From Rhodospirillaceae bacterium (lineage in GTDB: Bacteria; Pseudomonadota; Alphaproteobacteria; Dongiales; Dongiaceae), in contig SSEL01000037.1 of NCBI GenBank assembly GCA_008012315.1, forward strand, positions 1-64,000: a DNA stretch of 64,000 nucleotides. The letters run 5' to 3'. Shown in pieces: positions 25,084 to 34,105 of this stretch (positions within the stretch are counted from its first letter, which is position 1; every line of letters starts with the position of its first letter). The notes beneath the pieces were generated by a model, which saw only the letters and a program-made list of their open reading frames with translations, was not told the DNA's origin and made no database searches. The translations under genes and the position numbers were made by a program.

Positions 25084-26238
25084 ATGAAGTTCGGTGACAG
25101 CAAGAAATATGAACGGCTGTTGGAAGCCTATGAGAGCGGTGACATCGACCGCCGCAGCCTGTTGCGTATCATCGGCGCCGCGGCGGCGGTGGTCGGCGTG
25201 GCCGGCGGCCCGCTGGGCAAGCTGACCAAGAGCGCCATGGCCGCGGCACAGAGCATCCGCTTCGACGGCTGGGGCGGCATCGTCTCGGAGGCGTTCCACA
25301 ACAACGCTTTCCCGCCATACACCGAAAAGACCGGCGTCAAGGTGGTCGAAGGTGAATTCGGCGATACCGATGAATTTCTCTCGCTGGTGAAAGCCTCGCA
25401 GCCGGGCGAATACAACGTCTTCCTCGTCAGCGGCGTTTACGACTATTTCCGCTTCTGCCAGGCGGGCTTCGCCTCGCAGATCAATGAGAGCAATATCCCC
25501 AATCTGAAGAACGTCCTCGAACCGACGCTGGTCGCCTTCCGCAATGAATCCGAAGGCAAGCTCTCCGCCGTGCCCTTCGATTACGGCGTGACCGGCCTGG
25601 CCTATAACCGGAAATACATTTCCGACGACGAAGCGAAGTCCAAGGGCGTCAAACTGCTTTGGGACGAGAAGTACAAGGGCAAGATGGCGGGCTATGACAG
25701 CTTCCAGACCCGTCCCTGGATGGCCGCGCTTTATCTCGGCCAGGATCCGCAGGACCCCAGCGATATCAAGGCGATCTGGGATGCCTGCCGCAAGCAGCGC
25801 GAGCTGGTGGTGAAATACTGGAGTTCCGGTCAGGAATTCATCGATCTCTTCGCCAAGGAAGAAATTGTCCTGTCGGACGGCTGGTCCGGCCGCGTCGCCA
25901 GCCTGCAGAATTCCGGCCAGGATATCGGCTTCCTCAGCACGGTGGGCTTCGCCTGGTTGGAAGGCCTCTATGTGCTGAAGGGCTCGCCGATGGAAGAAGC
26001 CGAGCAGCTGCTCAATTTCTGCATCGAGCCGAAAGTGGCGATCGCCATTGCCGAGGGCCAGTTCTATCCGACCTCGCTCGACCCGACGAAGGTGCCGATG
26101 CCGGATTCGGTGAAGAAGCTGCCGGGCTATGACGACACCGGCAAGTTCGAAGGCTATGTCTGGGAGAAGGCCAAATTCTGGTACGATCACCAGGACGAAT
26201 TCAAGAAGGAATGGAGCCGCATCTCCAAGGGCGGCTGA
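25084..26238 (+). CDS. Polyamine-type ABC transporter substrate-binding protein, Tat signal
   Basis: A 384-residue periplasmic binding protein of the PotD/PotF family. Its signal is of twin-arginine type: about 21 polar residues, then DRRSLLRIIGAAAAVVGVAGG and a small-residue cleavage region near AMAAAQS. Export in folded form is therefore likely, which differs from the Sec signals of the enterobacterial PotD and PotF. The mature protein contains the family stretch VPFDYGVTGLAYNRKYIS. A GGAGGGAAAA sequence lies immediately upstream of the ATG. It sits between the two permeases and the ATPase. Confidence 0.9.
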   Translation: MKFGDSKKYERLLEAYESGDIDRRSLLRIIGAAAAVVGVAGGPLGKLTKSAMAAAQSIRFDGWGGIVSEAFHNNAFPPYTEKTGVKVVEGEFGDTDEFLSLVKASQPGEYNVFLVSGVYDYFRFCQAGFASQINESNIPNLKNVLEPTLVAFRNESEGKLSAVPFDYGVTGLAYNRKYISDDEAKSKGVKLLWDEKYKGKMAGYDSFQTRPWMAALYLGQDPQDPSDIKAIWDACRKQRELVVKYWSSGQEFIDLFAKEEIVLSDGWSGRVASLQNSGQDIGFLSTVGFAWLEGLYVLKGSPMEEAEQLLNFCIEPKVAIAIAEGQFYPTSLDPTKVPMPDSVKKLPGYDDTGKFEGYVWEKAKFWYDHQDEFKKEWSRISKGG

Positions 26239-26245
26239 GCCTAAC

Positions 26246-26280
26246 CGGATCGGCCGCAGCACCTTGCGGCGGCCGATCCG
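26246..26280 (+). terminator. Stem-loop between the binding-protein and ATPase genes
   Basis: CGGATCGGCCGC (26246-26257) pairs perfectly with GCGGCCGATCCG (26269-26280) across an 11-base loop. No T-run follows, so it more likely protects the 3' end of the abundant binding-protein message or causes partial termination than ends the operon. Confidence 0.55.
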
Positions 26281-26306
26281 CCTCAGTTTGATCGTTGAAG
26301 CCAGCT

Positions 26307-27377
26307 ATGCCGAGTGACATGAACGCCGTCGAATTGCACCGCATCACCCGCCGTTTTTCCTCCGCCGTCGTTGCGGTCGATAATATCGATCTGACGGTGC
26401 CGGCCGGCGCCTTCGTGACCTTGCTGGGGCCGTCGGGCTGCGGCAAGACCACAACCTTGCGCATGATCGCCGGTCTGGAAACGCCGGATGAAGGCGATGT
26501 CATGATCAAGGGCAATCGCATGAACGAGGTGCCGATCCATCGGCGTAATCTCGGCATGGTGTTTCAGAATTATGCGCTCTTTCCGCATAAGACGATCTAC
26601 GACAACGTCGCTTTCGGTCTCAAATATCGCAATGTCGGCAAGGATGAGATCCGACGCCGGGTGAAGCAGGCGCTTGATATCGTGCGGCTGCCGGGCGTCG
26701 AGGAGCGTTTTCCTGCACAGCTTTCCGGCGGCCAGCAACAGCGCATCGCCCTGGCGCGCGCGCTGGTGATCGAACCCGATGTGCTGCTGCTCGATGAACC
26801 GCTTTCCGCGTTGGATGCCAATCTGCGTGAGGAGATGCGGGTCGAGCTGAAGAATATCCAGCGCCGTATCGGCGTCGCCACGGTCTTCGTGACCCATGAC
26901 CAGGGCGAGGCCCTGGCGATGTCGGATCTCGTTGTGGTGATGAACAAAGGCCATATCGAACAGATGGGCGCACCGACCGAGGTCTATGAGCAGCCGCGCA
27001 GTGAATTCGTGGCTAGCTTCCTCGGCAATGCGAATTTCCTGCCGGCCACGGTCCGCCAGGTGGCATCCGACGGCATCTCAGTCGATCTCGGCGCCGCCGG
27101 GGCGCTGCTGGTTTCCGATGCCGCGCGGCCGGTTTCGCCGGGTGAGGCGGTCAAGGTGGTGGTGCGGGCGGAAAAAATCGACATCGCCCCGCCGGGCAAT
27201 GGCGGGCTGTCGGCCACCGTGGCCGATGTCGACTATCTGGGCTCGATGGCCCGCTATCAGATGGAGCTGCCCGGCGGGCACCGGCTGCTCAGCCTGGTCA
27301 GCCTGAAGGACCGGGCGCTCGAACTGGGGCAATCGGTCTCGCTGCAGATCAATCCCCGGCATTGCCGCATTCTCTAG
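26307..27377 (+). CDS. Polyamine-type ABC transporter ATPase (PotA-like)
   Basis: A 356-residue ATPase that drives the importer. Walker A is GPSGCGKTT, the signature is LSGGQQQRIALARAL, Walker B is LLLDEPLSALD and the switch His is in VFVTHDQGEA. The C-terminal TOBE domain (about residues 250-356) is typical of PotA and MalK-type ATPases. The ATG at 26307 is preferred, with ATG 26319 as an alternative and a TTG at 26295 unlikely. It is the last gene of the importer. Confidence 0.92.
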   Translation: MPSDMNAVELHRITRRFSSAVVAVDNIDLTVPAGAFVTLLGPSGCGKTTTLRMIAGLETPDEGDVMIKGNRMNEVPIHRRNLGMVFQNYALFPHKTIYDNVAFGLKYRNVGKDEIRRRVKQALDIVRLPGVEERFPAQLSGGQQQRIALARALVIEPDVLLLDEPLSALDANLREEMRVELKNIQRRIGVATVFVTHDQGEALAMSDLVVVMNKGHIEQMGAPTEVYEQPRSEFVASFLGNANFLPATVRQVASDGISVDLGAAGALLVSDAARPVSPGEAVKVVVRAEKIDIAPPGNGGLSATVADVDYLGSMARYQMELPGGHRLLSLVSLKDRALELGQSVSLQINPRHCRIL

Positions 27378-27410
27378 AGGCCGTTCCGCGTTTCCTTGAA
27401 TTGCCGAGCG

Positions 27411-27485
27411 GCTCTATCGCTTTGTGATGTCGCATTTTCTTCACGCGGATCGGTAGCCATTTCGCTTGGAAATGCTTTAAGCGAT
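27411..27485 (+). repeat. Palindromic intergenic repeat downstream of the polyamine ATPase gene
   Basis: Outer arms ATCGCTT (27416-27422) and AAGCGAT (27479-27485) enclose inner arms GCATTTTC (27432-27439) and GAAATGC (27469-27475), around a core with CTTCACGCGGATCGGTAGCC. The layout resembles the common palindromic repeat units in alphaproteobacterial intergenic DNA (recalled, not searched). It lies between genes read in the same direction. Confidence 0.6.
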
Positions 27486-27569
27486 TGATCGCCATACGGA
27501 ACCGGCGGCTTTGAACTCCGCCGGCCGGCTGTTAGGATGGCCCCCTCTTATGCTTAATGGGCTAGGCTA

Positions 27570-28934
27570 ATGTCGGATTTCGATTTTGATCTCTTCGTCA
27601 TCGGTGCCGGATCGGGCGGCGTTCGCGCCAGCCGCATGGCATCCAGTTACGGCGCCAAAGTGGCGATCGCCGAGGAAAGCCGGGTCGGCGGCACCTGTGT
27701 GATCCGGGGCTGCGTGCCGAAGAAGCTCATGGTCTATGCCGCGCATTTCCATGAGGATTTCGCCGATGCCGCCGGCTATGGCTGGAGCCTGGGCGAGGCG
27801 CATTTCGACTGGAAGACGCTGATCGCCAATAAGGACCGGGAAATCGACCGGCTGAACGGCATCTACAAGAAGCTGTTGGCCGGCTCGAATGTCGAGCTGA
27901 TCGAGGAACGGGCGGTGCTGGTCGATCGCCACACGGTCGCGGTCGGCGGCAAGCAAATCACCGCCAGGAATATCCTCATTGCCGTCGGCGGCTGGCCGCA
28001 AAAGCCTGATCTGCCGGGGATCGAGCATGCCATCACCTCGAACGAGACCTTCCACCTGCCGGACCTGCCGCATCGGGTCGTTGTCGTTGGCGGCGGCTAT
28101 ATCGCCGTTGAATTCGCCGGCATCTTCAATGGCCTCGGCGCCAAGGTGACGCAGCTTTATCGCGGCGAGCAGATCCTGCGCGGCTTCGATGACGATCTCC
28201 GCCATTTCCTGGCCGACGAATTGCGCAAGAAGGGCATCGATATCCGCGTGAACAGCGATGTCGCTGCGATCGAGAAAACCGCTGGTGGCTATCGCGTGAC
28301 GTTGGAGCACGGCGCGGCGATCGAAGCCGACTGCATCCTCTATGCCACCGGGCGGCGGCCCAAGACTGACGGGCTTGGTTTGGGGGCGGCGGGCGTCGAG
28401 CTCGGCAAGGATGGCGCGGTCAAGGTCGATGCCTATTCCAAAACCAGCATCGACAATATCCATGCGATCGGCGATTGCACCAACCGGGTCAATCTGACGC
28501 CGGTTGCCATCAAGGAAGGCATGGCCTATGCCGATACCGTCTTTGGCAACAAGCCCTGGCCGATGGACCATACCACCATCGCCTCGGCGGTTTTCAGCCA
28601 GCCGCCGGTCGGCACGGTCGGCCTGACCGAGGCCGAGGCGCGCCGCCAATATGGCGCGGTCGACATCTATAAAGCCAATTTTAAGCCGCTGAAGCATACG
28701 CTTAGCGGCCGGGACGAGCGCACCTTGATGAAGCTGGTGGTGGACCGGGCCAGCCAGATCGTGCTCGGCGCCCATATGGCCGGGCTGGATGCCGCCGAGA
28801 TCATTCAGGCCATCGCCATCGCCGTGAAAATGCGGGCGACCAAGGCGCAATTCGACCAAACCGTGGCGATCCATCCGACGGCGGCTGAGGAATTCGTCAC
28901 CATGCGGGTGCCGGAACCCGATCCGGCCGCTTGA
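27570..28934 (+). CDS. gor: Glutathione-disulfide reductase
   Basis: A 454-residue FAD/NADPH disulfide reductase that keeps glutathione reduced. FAD binding is by FVIGAGSGGVRAS; the redox-active pair is in GGTCVIRGCVPKK, and the C-terminal active-site dyad is AIHPTAAEE, both characteristic of glutathione reductase. The NADPH site is VVVVGGGYIAVEFAGI. Normal length. The upstream 192 bases hold a palindromic repeat and the likely promoter; aroG-type DAHP synthase follows after about 143 bases. Confidence 0.93.
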   Translation: MSDFDFDLFVIGAGSGGVRASRMASSYGAKVAIAEESRVGGTCVIRGCVPKKLMVYAAHFHEDFADAAGYGWSLGEAHFDWKTLIANKDREIDRLNGIYKKLLAGSNVELIEERAVLVDRHTVAVGGKQITARNILIAVGGWPQKPDLPGIEHAITSNETFHLPDLPHRVVVVGGGYIAVEFAGIFNGLGAKVTQLYRGEQILRGFDDDLRHFLADELRKKGIDIRVNSDVAAIEKTAGGYRVTLEHGAAIEADCILYATGRRPKTDGLGLGAAGVELGKDGAVKVDAYSKTSIDNIHAIGDCTNRVNLTPVAIKEGMAYADTVFGNKPWPMDHTTIASAVFSQPPVGTVGLTEAEARRQYGAVDIYKANFKPLKHTLSGRDERTLMKLVVDRASQIVLGAHMAGLDAAEIIQAIAIAVKMRATKAQFDQTVAIHPTAAEEFVTMRVPEPDPAA

Positions 28935-28999
28935 CAGGAAAGCCCGCGTACCCGTTAGTTACGCTGGGCCGGGCTGCATTAACCTATCGGTTGGATGCA

Positions 29000-29028
29000 T
29001 TGAAACGCCCGGAAATCGGGCGTATACC
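29000..29028 (+). promoter_or_regulatory. Candidate promoter of DAHP synthase with palindromic spacer
   Basis: TTGAAA (29000-29005), a 17-base spacer and TATACC (29023-29028) lie 50 bases before the start codon. The spacer itself is a perfect dyad, CGCCCG-GAAAT-CGGGCG, so a dimeric repressor bound there would block the promoter directly. A further CGTAC/GTACG dyad (29039-29043, 29051-29055) sits just downstream. Confidence 0.45.
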
Positions 29029-29077
29029 CGGAACATTGCGTACTTAATAGGTACGTTGGTTGAATGAGGAACGAAAG

Positions 29078-30460
29078 ATGACGGCGAAGTGGTCTCCGGA
29101 AAGCTGGCGCGGCAAGCCGATCAGCCAGGTGCCGGAATACCCGGATGCGGGCAAGTTGCTATCGGTGGAAGAGCGTCTGCGCAGTTTCCCGCCGCTGGTT
29201 TTTGCCGGCGAGGCGCGGCGCCTGACCGAGGCGCTGGGCGATGTCGCAGAAGGCAAGGCCTTCCTGCTGCAGGGTGGCGATTGCGCCGAGAGCTTTGCCG
29301 AATTCAGCGCCAACAACATTCGCGATACTTTCCGCGTCCTGCTGCAGATGGCGGTTGTGCTGACCTTTGGCGCCGCCTTGCCGGTGGTGAAGGTGGGCCG
29401 CATGGCCGGGCAGTTCGCCAAGCCGCGTTCGGCCCCGACCGAAAGCATCGACGGTGTCGAGCTGCCGAGCTATCGCGGCGATATCATCAACGGCATCGAT
29501 TTCACGGCGGAAGCCCGCGTGCCGGATCCCGAACGCCTGGTGCAAAGCTACAACCAGTCGGCGGCGACGCTCAATCTGTTGCGCGCTTTCGCCCAGGGTG
29601 GTTTCGCTGACCTGCACAAGGTGCATCGCTGGAATCTCGATTTCGTCGCCGACAGCCCGCTCGGCCACCGCTACAAGGAACTGGCCGACCGCCTGTCCGA
29701 GACGCTGGATTTCATGGCGGCCTGCGGCATCACCTCGGAAACCGTGCCGCAGATCAGCGAGACCGATTTCTTCACCAGCCACGAAGCCCTGCTGCTGAAT
29801 TACGAGCAGGCGCTGACCCGGGTCGATAGCCTGACCGGCAAATGGTATGGCTGCTCCTCGCATATGCTGTGGATCGGCGACCGGACCCGCCAGCCGGACA
29901 GCGCGCATATCGAATTCATGCGCGGCATCAACAACCCGATCGGCATGAAATGCGGTCCGAGCATGGATCCGGACGAGCTGTTGCGTCTGATCGACATCCT
30001 CAATCCGCAGAACATCCCGGGCCGCCTGACCCTGATCGTCCGCATGGGCCATGACAAGGTGGAACAGAAATTCCCGCCGCTGCTGCGCGCCGTGCAGCGC
30101 CATGGCGCGAAGGTCGTCTGGTCCTGCGATCCGATGCATGGCAACACGATCAAGTCCTCGACCGGCTACAAGACCCGGCCGTTCGACCGGATATTGGCCG
30201 AAGTGCGCGGCTTCTTCGCCGTGCATGCGGCCGAAGGCACCCATGCGGGCGGCGTGCATTTCGAAATGACCGGTCAGGACGTCACCGAATGCATCGGCGG
30301 CGCCAAGGCCGTGACCGAGGAAGCGCTGGCGGATCGCTATCATACCCATTGCGATCCGCGTCTGAATGCCAGCCAGGCACTGGAACTGGCTTTCCTCATT
30401 GCCGAGCAGTTGAAGGCGGAACGCCTGTCGCACGGCAACAAGATCGCAGAAGCTTCCTGA
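29078..30460 (+). CDS. 3-deoxy-7-phosphoheptulonate synthase, class II
   Basis: A 460-residue class II (plant-like, AroA-II) DAHP synthase, the first step of the shikimate pathway from erythrose 4-phosphate and phosphoenolpyruvate. Family motifs include [48 protein letters not shown] and [13 protein letters not shown], which supply metal and substrate residues. ATG 29078 is chosen because GAGGA lies seven bases upstream; a TTG 18 bases earlier is less likely. Confidence 0.95.
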   Translation: MTAKWSPESWRGKPISQVPEYPDAGKLLSVEERLRSFPPLVFAGEARRLTEALGDVAEGKAFLLQGGDCAESFAEFSANNIRDTFRVLLQMAVVLTFGAALPVVKVGRMAGQFAKPRSAPTESIDGVELPSYRGDIINGIDFTAEARVPDPERLVQSYNQSAATLNLLRAFAQGGFADLHKVHRWNLDFVADSPLGHRYKELADRLSETLDFMAACGITSETVPQISETDFFTSHEALLLNYEQALTRVDSLTGKWYGCSSHMLWIGDRTRQPDSAHIEFMRGINNPIGMKCGPSMDPDELLRLIDILNPQNIPGRLTLIVRMGHDKVEQKFPPLLRAVQRHGAKVVWSCDPMHGNTIKSSTGYKTRPFDRILAEVRGFFAVHAAEGTHAGGVHFEMTGQDVTECIGGAKAVTEEALADRYHTHCDPRLNASQALELAFLIAEQLKAERLSHGNKIAEAS

Positions 30461-30539
30461 GGTTTTCAACAGTACTGGCGGCGGTTGCGATCCGCCGCCA
30501 GCCATCATCAGAGCGGCAGGCCGGTGACGGAGAACGATA

Positions 30540-31730
30540 ATGACGGCGGGCGCTGACGGCACCTCGGCGGATAAGACGATCGGCGGCGCGGCGACGCGCC
30601 ACTCTCCCGCGGCCGGTCCGGCCTCGGATCAGATCGCGGCCTGGACCGACCAGTATTTCCTGAAAACCAAGGCGGTCGTCGAGAAATTCGGCGACACCCG
30701 CGTCACCTATGCGGTCTTCATGCGCCGCCCGGTGGTCTCCGCGCCGCGCCTGGCTATCGACTGGCTGCACAAGGTCGCGGCCGAGCGCGACACCAAGTTC
30801 GATATCGACCTGATCTATCCCGAAGGCAAATGGGTGGGGGCGGGCGAGCCGATCCTGTATCTCCGCGGCTCGCTGGTGCATCTCTCCGATCTTGAAACCC
30901 TGTTCCTGCAGAAGCTGGGCCCGGCCTGCGTCGCGGCGTTCAACGCCTATACGATGTGCACCGACCTGCCCAATGTTGCCTTCATCGCCATGGATGCGCG
31001 CCATTGCGCCGGCCTGGAAATGGCGGAACTGATGGCCTATGCGGCCAGCGTCGGCTCCGAACGGGCCCTGCGCAAAGGCGGCGCCAAGGGCTTCATCGGC
31101 AATGCCACGGCCGCCACGGCGCATTATTTCGGCCGCGACCAGGCGCTCGGCACCATGCCGCATGCCCTGATCGGCTATGCCGGTTCGACCTTGCGCGCGG
31201 CCGAGATGTTCCACGACACCTTCCCCGATCAGCCGGTCACGGTGCTGGTGGATTATTTTGCCCGTGAAGTCACCGATGCGCTCGCCGTCTGCCGCCGTTT
31301 CCCGGCGCTGGCGGCGCAGGGCAGGCTGTCGGTGCGGATCGATACGCCGGGCAGCCGCTTCATCGAAGGGGTCGATCCGACGGTTTCCTATGCGGTGCTG
31401 GAACGGCACGTGCCGGAAGCGATTCGCGGTTACCGCAACGAGACGGAATTGCGTCATCTGGTCGGCGCCGGCGTTTCCGCCGCGGCGATCTGGTATATGC
31501 GCGACGCGCTGGACGATGCCGGTTTCCAGAAGGTCGGCATCGTCGCTTCCTCAGGCTTCGATCCGGCGAAATGCAAGGTGATGGCGGAAGCCAATACGCC
31601 GATCGATGTGATCGGCACGGGCTCCTTCCTGCCGCAGCGCTGGACCGAAACTTATGCCACCGCCGACATCATCGAATATAACGGCGTCAAGCGGGTGAAG
31701 GTCGGCCGCGAATTCCTGTTCCCGAAATAA
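30540..31730 (+). CDS. pncB: Nicotinate phosphoribosyltransferase
   Basis: A 396-residue NAPRTase-family enzyme, converting nicotinate and PRPP to nicotinate mononucleotide in NAD salvage. Seen are KWVGAGEPILYLRG in the N-terminal domain, the barrel segment with GGAKGFIGNATAATAHYFG, IGTGSFLPQRW near the C-terminus and VRIDTPGSRF in between. It ends FLFPK. NAD synthetase lies about 560 bases downstream, so two NAD-pathway genes are close together. It follows DAHP synthase by 79 bases. Confidence 0.88.
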   Translation: MTAGADGTSADKTIGGAATRHSPAAGPASDQIAAWTDQYFLKTKAVVEKFGDTRVTYAVFMRRPVVSAPRLAIDWLHKVAAERDTKFDIDLIYPEGKWVGAGEPILYLRGSLVHLSDLETLFLQKLGPACVAAFNAYTMCTDLPNVAFIAMDARHCAGLEMAELMAYAASVGSERALRKGGAKGFIGNATAATAHYFGRDQALGTMPHALIGYAGSTLRAAEMFHDTFPDQPVTVLVDYFAREVTDALAVCRRFPALAAQGRLSVRIDTPGSRFIEGVDPTVSYAVLERHVPEAIRGYRNETELRHLVGAGVSAAAIWYMRDALDDAGFQKVGIVASSGFDPAKCKVMAEANTPIDVIGTGSFLPQRWTETYATADIIEYNGVKRVKVGREFLFPK

Positions 31731-31769
31731 GAGTTTGTTTGGAAAGGCGCTGTGGCGAGTCGTATGCCG

Positions 31770-31833
31770 TGTCTCTCGAAAACCGGCGCGCAGCGGACAT
31801 GAGGTCCGTGCGCACCGGAAGCGCAAAGAGACA
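31770..31833 (+). repeat. Large imperfect inverted repeat between convergent genes
   Basis: Outer arms TGTCTCT (31770-31776) and AGAGACA (31827-31833) enclose a second stem: CCGG-C-GCGCA-G-CGGAC (31783-31798) pairs with GTCCG-TGCGC-A-CCGG (31804-31818), leaving loop ATGAG. There is no T-run on either strand. It could act as a bidirectional mRNA 3' end for pncB and the convergent gene, or be a palindromic repeat. Confidence 0.55.
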
Positions 31834-31858
31834 AGTCAGACTGCCGACACAGTAGACT

Positions 31859-32185
31859 TTACTTGGGCGGGGCGGCGTAAGGCACCTCGACCCAGACGAA
31901 GCCCTGCTGGTTGCTGTTCGGCTTGGTCGTGTATTGCAGCACCCAGGACCGCCCGGTCTTGGTGTCATACATCATGTTGATCCGCGAACTCCCGACATTC
32001 AGGTTGCGGTCGGGCTGGTCCAGCACCATCAGCACGAAACGCTGGCTGACCGGCGCCAGGACCGGTGCATCGGCCGGCATCTGGGGCACGGCTTCCTGGG
32101 CGTAGGCCGGATCGGCCGCTGCCAGGCCCGAAACAGTCCAAAGAGCGGCGAGGGCAGGCAGGATAAGGTGGCGCCGGTTGATCAT
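31859..32185 (-). CDS. Small exported protein, function unknown
   Basis: A 108-residue protein with a clear Sec signal: MINRRHLILPALAALWTVSGLAAADPAYAQEA, with probable cleavage after AYA. The mature part contains NVGSSRINMMYDTKTGRSWVLQYT, which resembles short periplasmic proteins that have no assigned role. No Cys residues, so it is neither a lipoprotein nor a disulfide protein. It is divergent from NAD synthetase and convergent with pncB. I do not recognise the family. Confidence 0.75.
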   Translation of the reverse strand: MINRRHLILPALAALWTVSGLAAADPAYAQEAVPQMPADAPVLAPVSQRFVLMVLDQPDRNLNVGSSRINMMYDTKTGRSWVLQYTTKPNSNQQGFVWVEVPYAAPPK

Positions 32186-32246
32186 GATGCGGGCTCCTGT
32201 CGGGTCTGAAGATGACGAACCTATATCCCCGATCGGCTAAAGTTGA

Positions 32247-32258
32247 CTTAACGTTAAG
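32247..32258 (+). promoter_or_regulatory. Perfect 12-bp palindrome upstream of nadE
   Basis: CTTAACGTTAAG, with another TTAAG at 32264-32268, lies in the 111-base gap between the divergent exported-protein gene and nadE, about 40 bases before the nadE ATG, overlapping a TTGACT. It could be an operator for either gene; nothing adjacent names the regulator. Confidence 0.35.
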
Positions 32259-32296
32259 GCCGGTTAAGTTGCCGGACGGAAAGGAATACGGCCATC

Positions 32297-33985
32297 ATGA
32301 CGGACAGATTGAAGATCGCCTTGGCGCAGCTCAACCCCACGGTGGGCGATCTCAAGGGGAACATGGCGAAGATCCGCCAGGCGCGCGCCAAGGCGGCCGA
32401 AGGCGGCGCCGACCTGGTCCTGTTCACCGAAATGGTGCTGTCCGGCTACCAGATCGAGGATCTGGGCCTGAAGCCCTCTTTCCTGGAAGCCTGCCGCCGG
32501 CACCTCCAGGAGCTTGCCAAGGATACCGCCGATGGTGGCCCGGCCATGATCGTCGGCTCGCCCTGGCTGCAGAGGCCGGAAGACAATGGCGGCGGCCAGG
32601 CGACACCTGGCATCTATAACGGCGCCTTCCTCCTGGCGAATGGCCGGATCGAGGCCAGCCGCTTCAAGCATGAACTGCCGAATTACGAGGTCTTCGATGA
32701 AAAGCGCGTCTTCAGGCAGGGACCGCTGCAGGGGCCGTTCAATGTGAAGGGTGTCCGGATCGGCACGCCGATCTGCGAGGATTTCTGGTTCCCGGATGTC
32801 ACCGAATGCCTGGCTGAATCCGGCACGGAGATCCTGCTCTCGATCAATGCCTCGCCCTTCGAGACCGGCAAGATGGAAGCGCGCCGCACGCATGCGCGCC
32901 GCCGCCAGGTGGAGAACAACCTGCCGATCGTCTATCTCAACCAGGTGGGCGGGCAGGATGACCAGGTTTTCGACGGCGGCTCCTTCGTGCTCGGCCTCGG
33001 CGACGAGCTGCGCTGCCAGTTGCCGATGTTCCGCGAAGCCGTCGTGGTCACCGACTGGACGCGCGGTGCGGATGGCTGGCGATGCGCGCCCTGCAAGGTT
33101 GCCGAACTGCCCGACCGGTTGGGCCAGATCTATGAGGCGATGGTGCTGGGCCTCAAGGATTATGTGGCGAAGAACGGTTTCGGCAGCGTGCTGCTGGGCC
33201 TTTCCGGCGGCATCGATTCCGCGTTGACCGCTGCGGTGGCGGTGGATGCGCTGGGCGCCGACAAGGTGCGGGCGGTCATGATGCCCTCGCCTTATACGTC
33301 GCAGGAAAGCCTGGACGATGCGGCGGCCTGCGCCAGGATGCTCGGCATCGCCTATGACATTGTGTCGATCGAGCCGGCGATGCAGGCTTTCGAGACGATG
33401 CTGAAGCCGCTTTTCGCTGGCAAGGCGGCCGACACGACGGAAGAGAATCTGCAATCCCGCGCCCGTGGCGTGACCTTGATGGCGCTCTCCAACAAATTCG
33501 GCGGCTTGCTGCTGACGACCGGCAACAAATCCGAAGTGGCCTGCGGCTACGCCACGCTTTATGGCGATATGTGCGGTGGCTATTCGGTGCTGAAGGACAT
33601 CTACAAGACCACCGTCTTCGATCTCTGCCGCTGGCGCAACGCGCGGCGGCCGCAGGATGCTCTGGGGCCGGACGGTGCGGTGATGCCCGAGCGCGTCATC
33701 ACCAAGCCGCCTTCGGCCGAGCTGAAGCCGAACCAGACCGACCAGGACACGCTGCCGCCATACGAGGCGCTGGATGATATCCTGGACGGGCTGATCGAGC
33801 AGGACCTGTCGATCGACGAGGTGGCGGCGCGCGGTCACGACCGGGCTCTGGTGGCGCGGGTCTGGCGCATGGTCGATCTCGCGGAGTATAAGCGGCAGCA
33901 GTCGGCCCCCGGCGTCCGGATCGGCCGGCGCAGCTTTGCCAAGGATCGGCGGTACCCGATCACCAACCGCTATCGTGGCGAGTGA
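32297..33985 (+). CDS. nadE: Glutamine-dependent NAD+ synthetase
   Basis: A 562-residue two-domain enzyme. The N-terminal nitrilase-type glutaminase (about 1-260) has Glu in LVLFTEMVLSGY, Lys in FKHELPNYEVFDEKR and the nucleophilic Cys in GTPICEDFW. The C-terminal synthetase domain has the ATP loop LGLSGGIDSALTAAVAVDALG (about residue 297) and TTGNKSEVACGYATLYGDMCGGY. It makes NAD from nicotinate adenine dinucleotide with glutamine as the nitrogen donor. Full length. Confidence 0.96.
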   Translation: MTDRLKIALAQLNPTVGDLKGNMAKIRQARAKAAEGGADLVLFTEMVLSGYQIEDLGLKPSFLEACRRHLQELAKDTADGGPAMIVGSPWLQRPEDNGGGQATPGIYNGAFLLANGRIEASRFKHELPNYEVFDEKRVFRQGPLQGPFNVKGVRIGTPICEDFWFPDVTECLAESGTEILLSINASPFETGKMEARRTHARRRQVENNLPIVYLNQVGGQDDQVFDGGSFVLGLGDELRCQLPMFREAVVVTDWTRGADGWRCAPCKVAELPDRLGQIYEAMVLGLKDYVAKNGFGSVLLGLSGGIDSALTAAVAVDALGADKVRAVMMPSPYTSQESLDDAAACARMLGIAYDIVSIEPAMQAFETMLKPLFAGKAADTTEENLQSRARGVTLMALSNKFGGLLLTTGNKSEVACGYATLYGDMCGGYSVLKDIYKTTVFDLCRWRNARRPQDALGPDGAVMPERVITKPPSAELKPNQTDQDTLPPYEALDDILDGLIEQDLSIDEVAARGHDRALVARVWRMVDLAEYKRQQSAPGVRIGRRSFAKDRRYPITNRYRGE

Positions 33986-34009
33986 AATGTATATGATTTA
34001 CCAGCTTTG

Positions 34010-34100
34010 CCCCTCACCCCGACCCTCTCCCCAGAGGGGCGAGGGAGGTGACGGCTGGACTCCCTCGCCCCGCTTGCGGGGAGAGGGTCGGGGTGAGGGG
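34010..34100 (+). repeat. Nested inverted repeat just before gltX
   Basis: Outer arms 34010-34032 and 34078-34100 are a perfect 23-bp inverted repeat (CCCCTCACCCCGACCC and so on). Inside, GGGGCGAGGGAG (34036-34047) pairs with CTCCCTCGCCCC (34060-34071). Repeats of this form are scattered through many proteobacterial genomes (from memory). The right arm ends 5 bases before the gltX ATG and contains the GAGGGG that must serve as its ribosome-binding site. Confidence 0.85.
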
Positions 34101-34105
34101 TTGGA

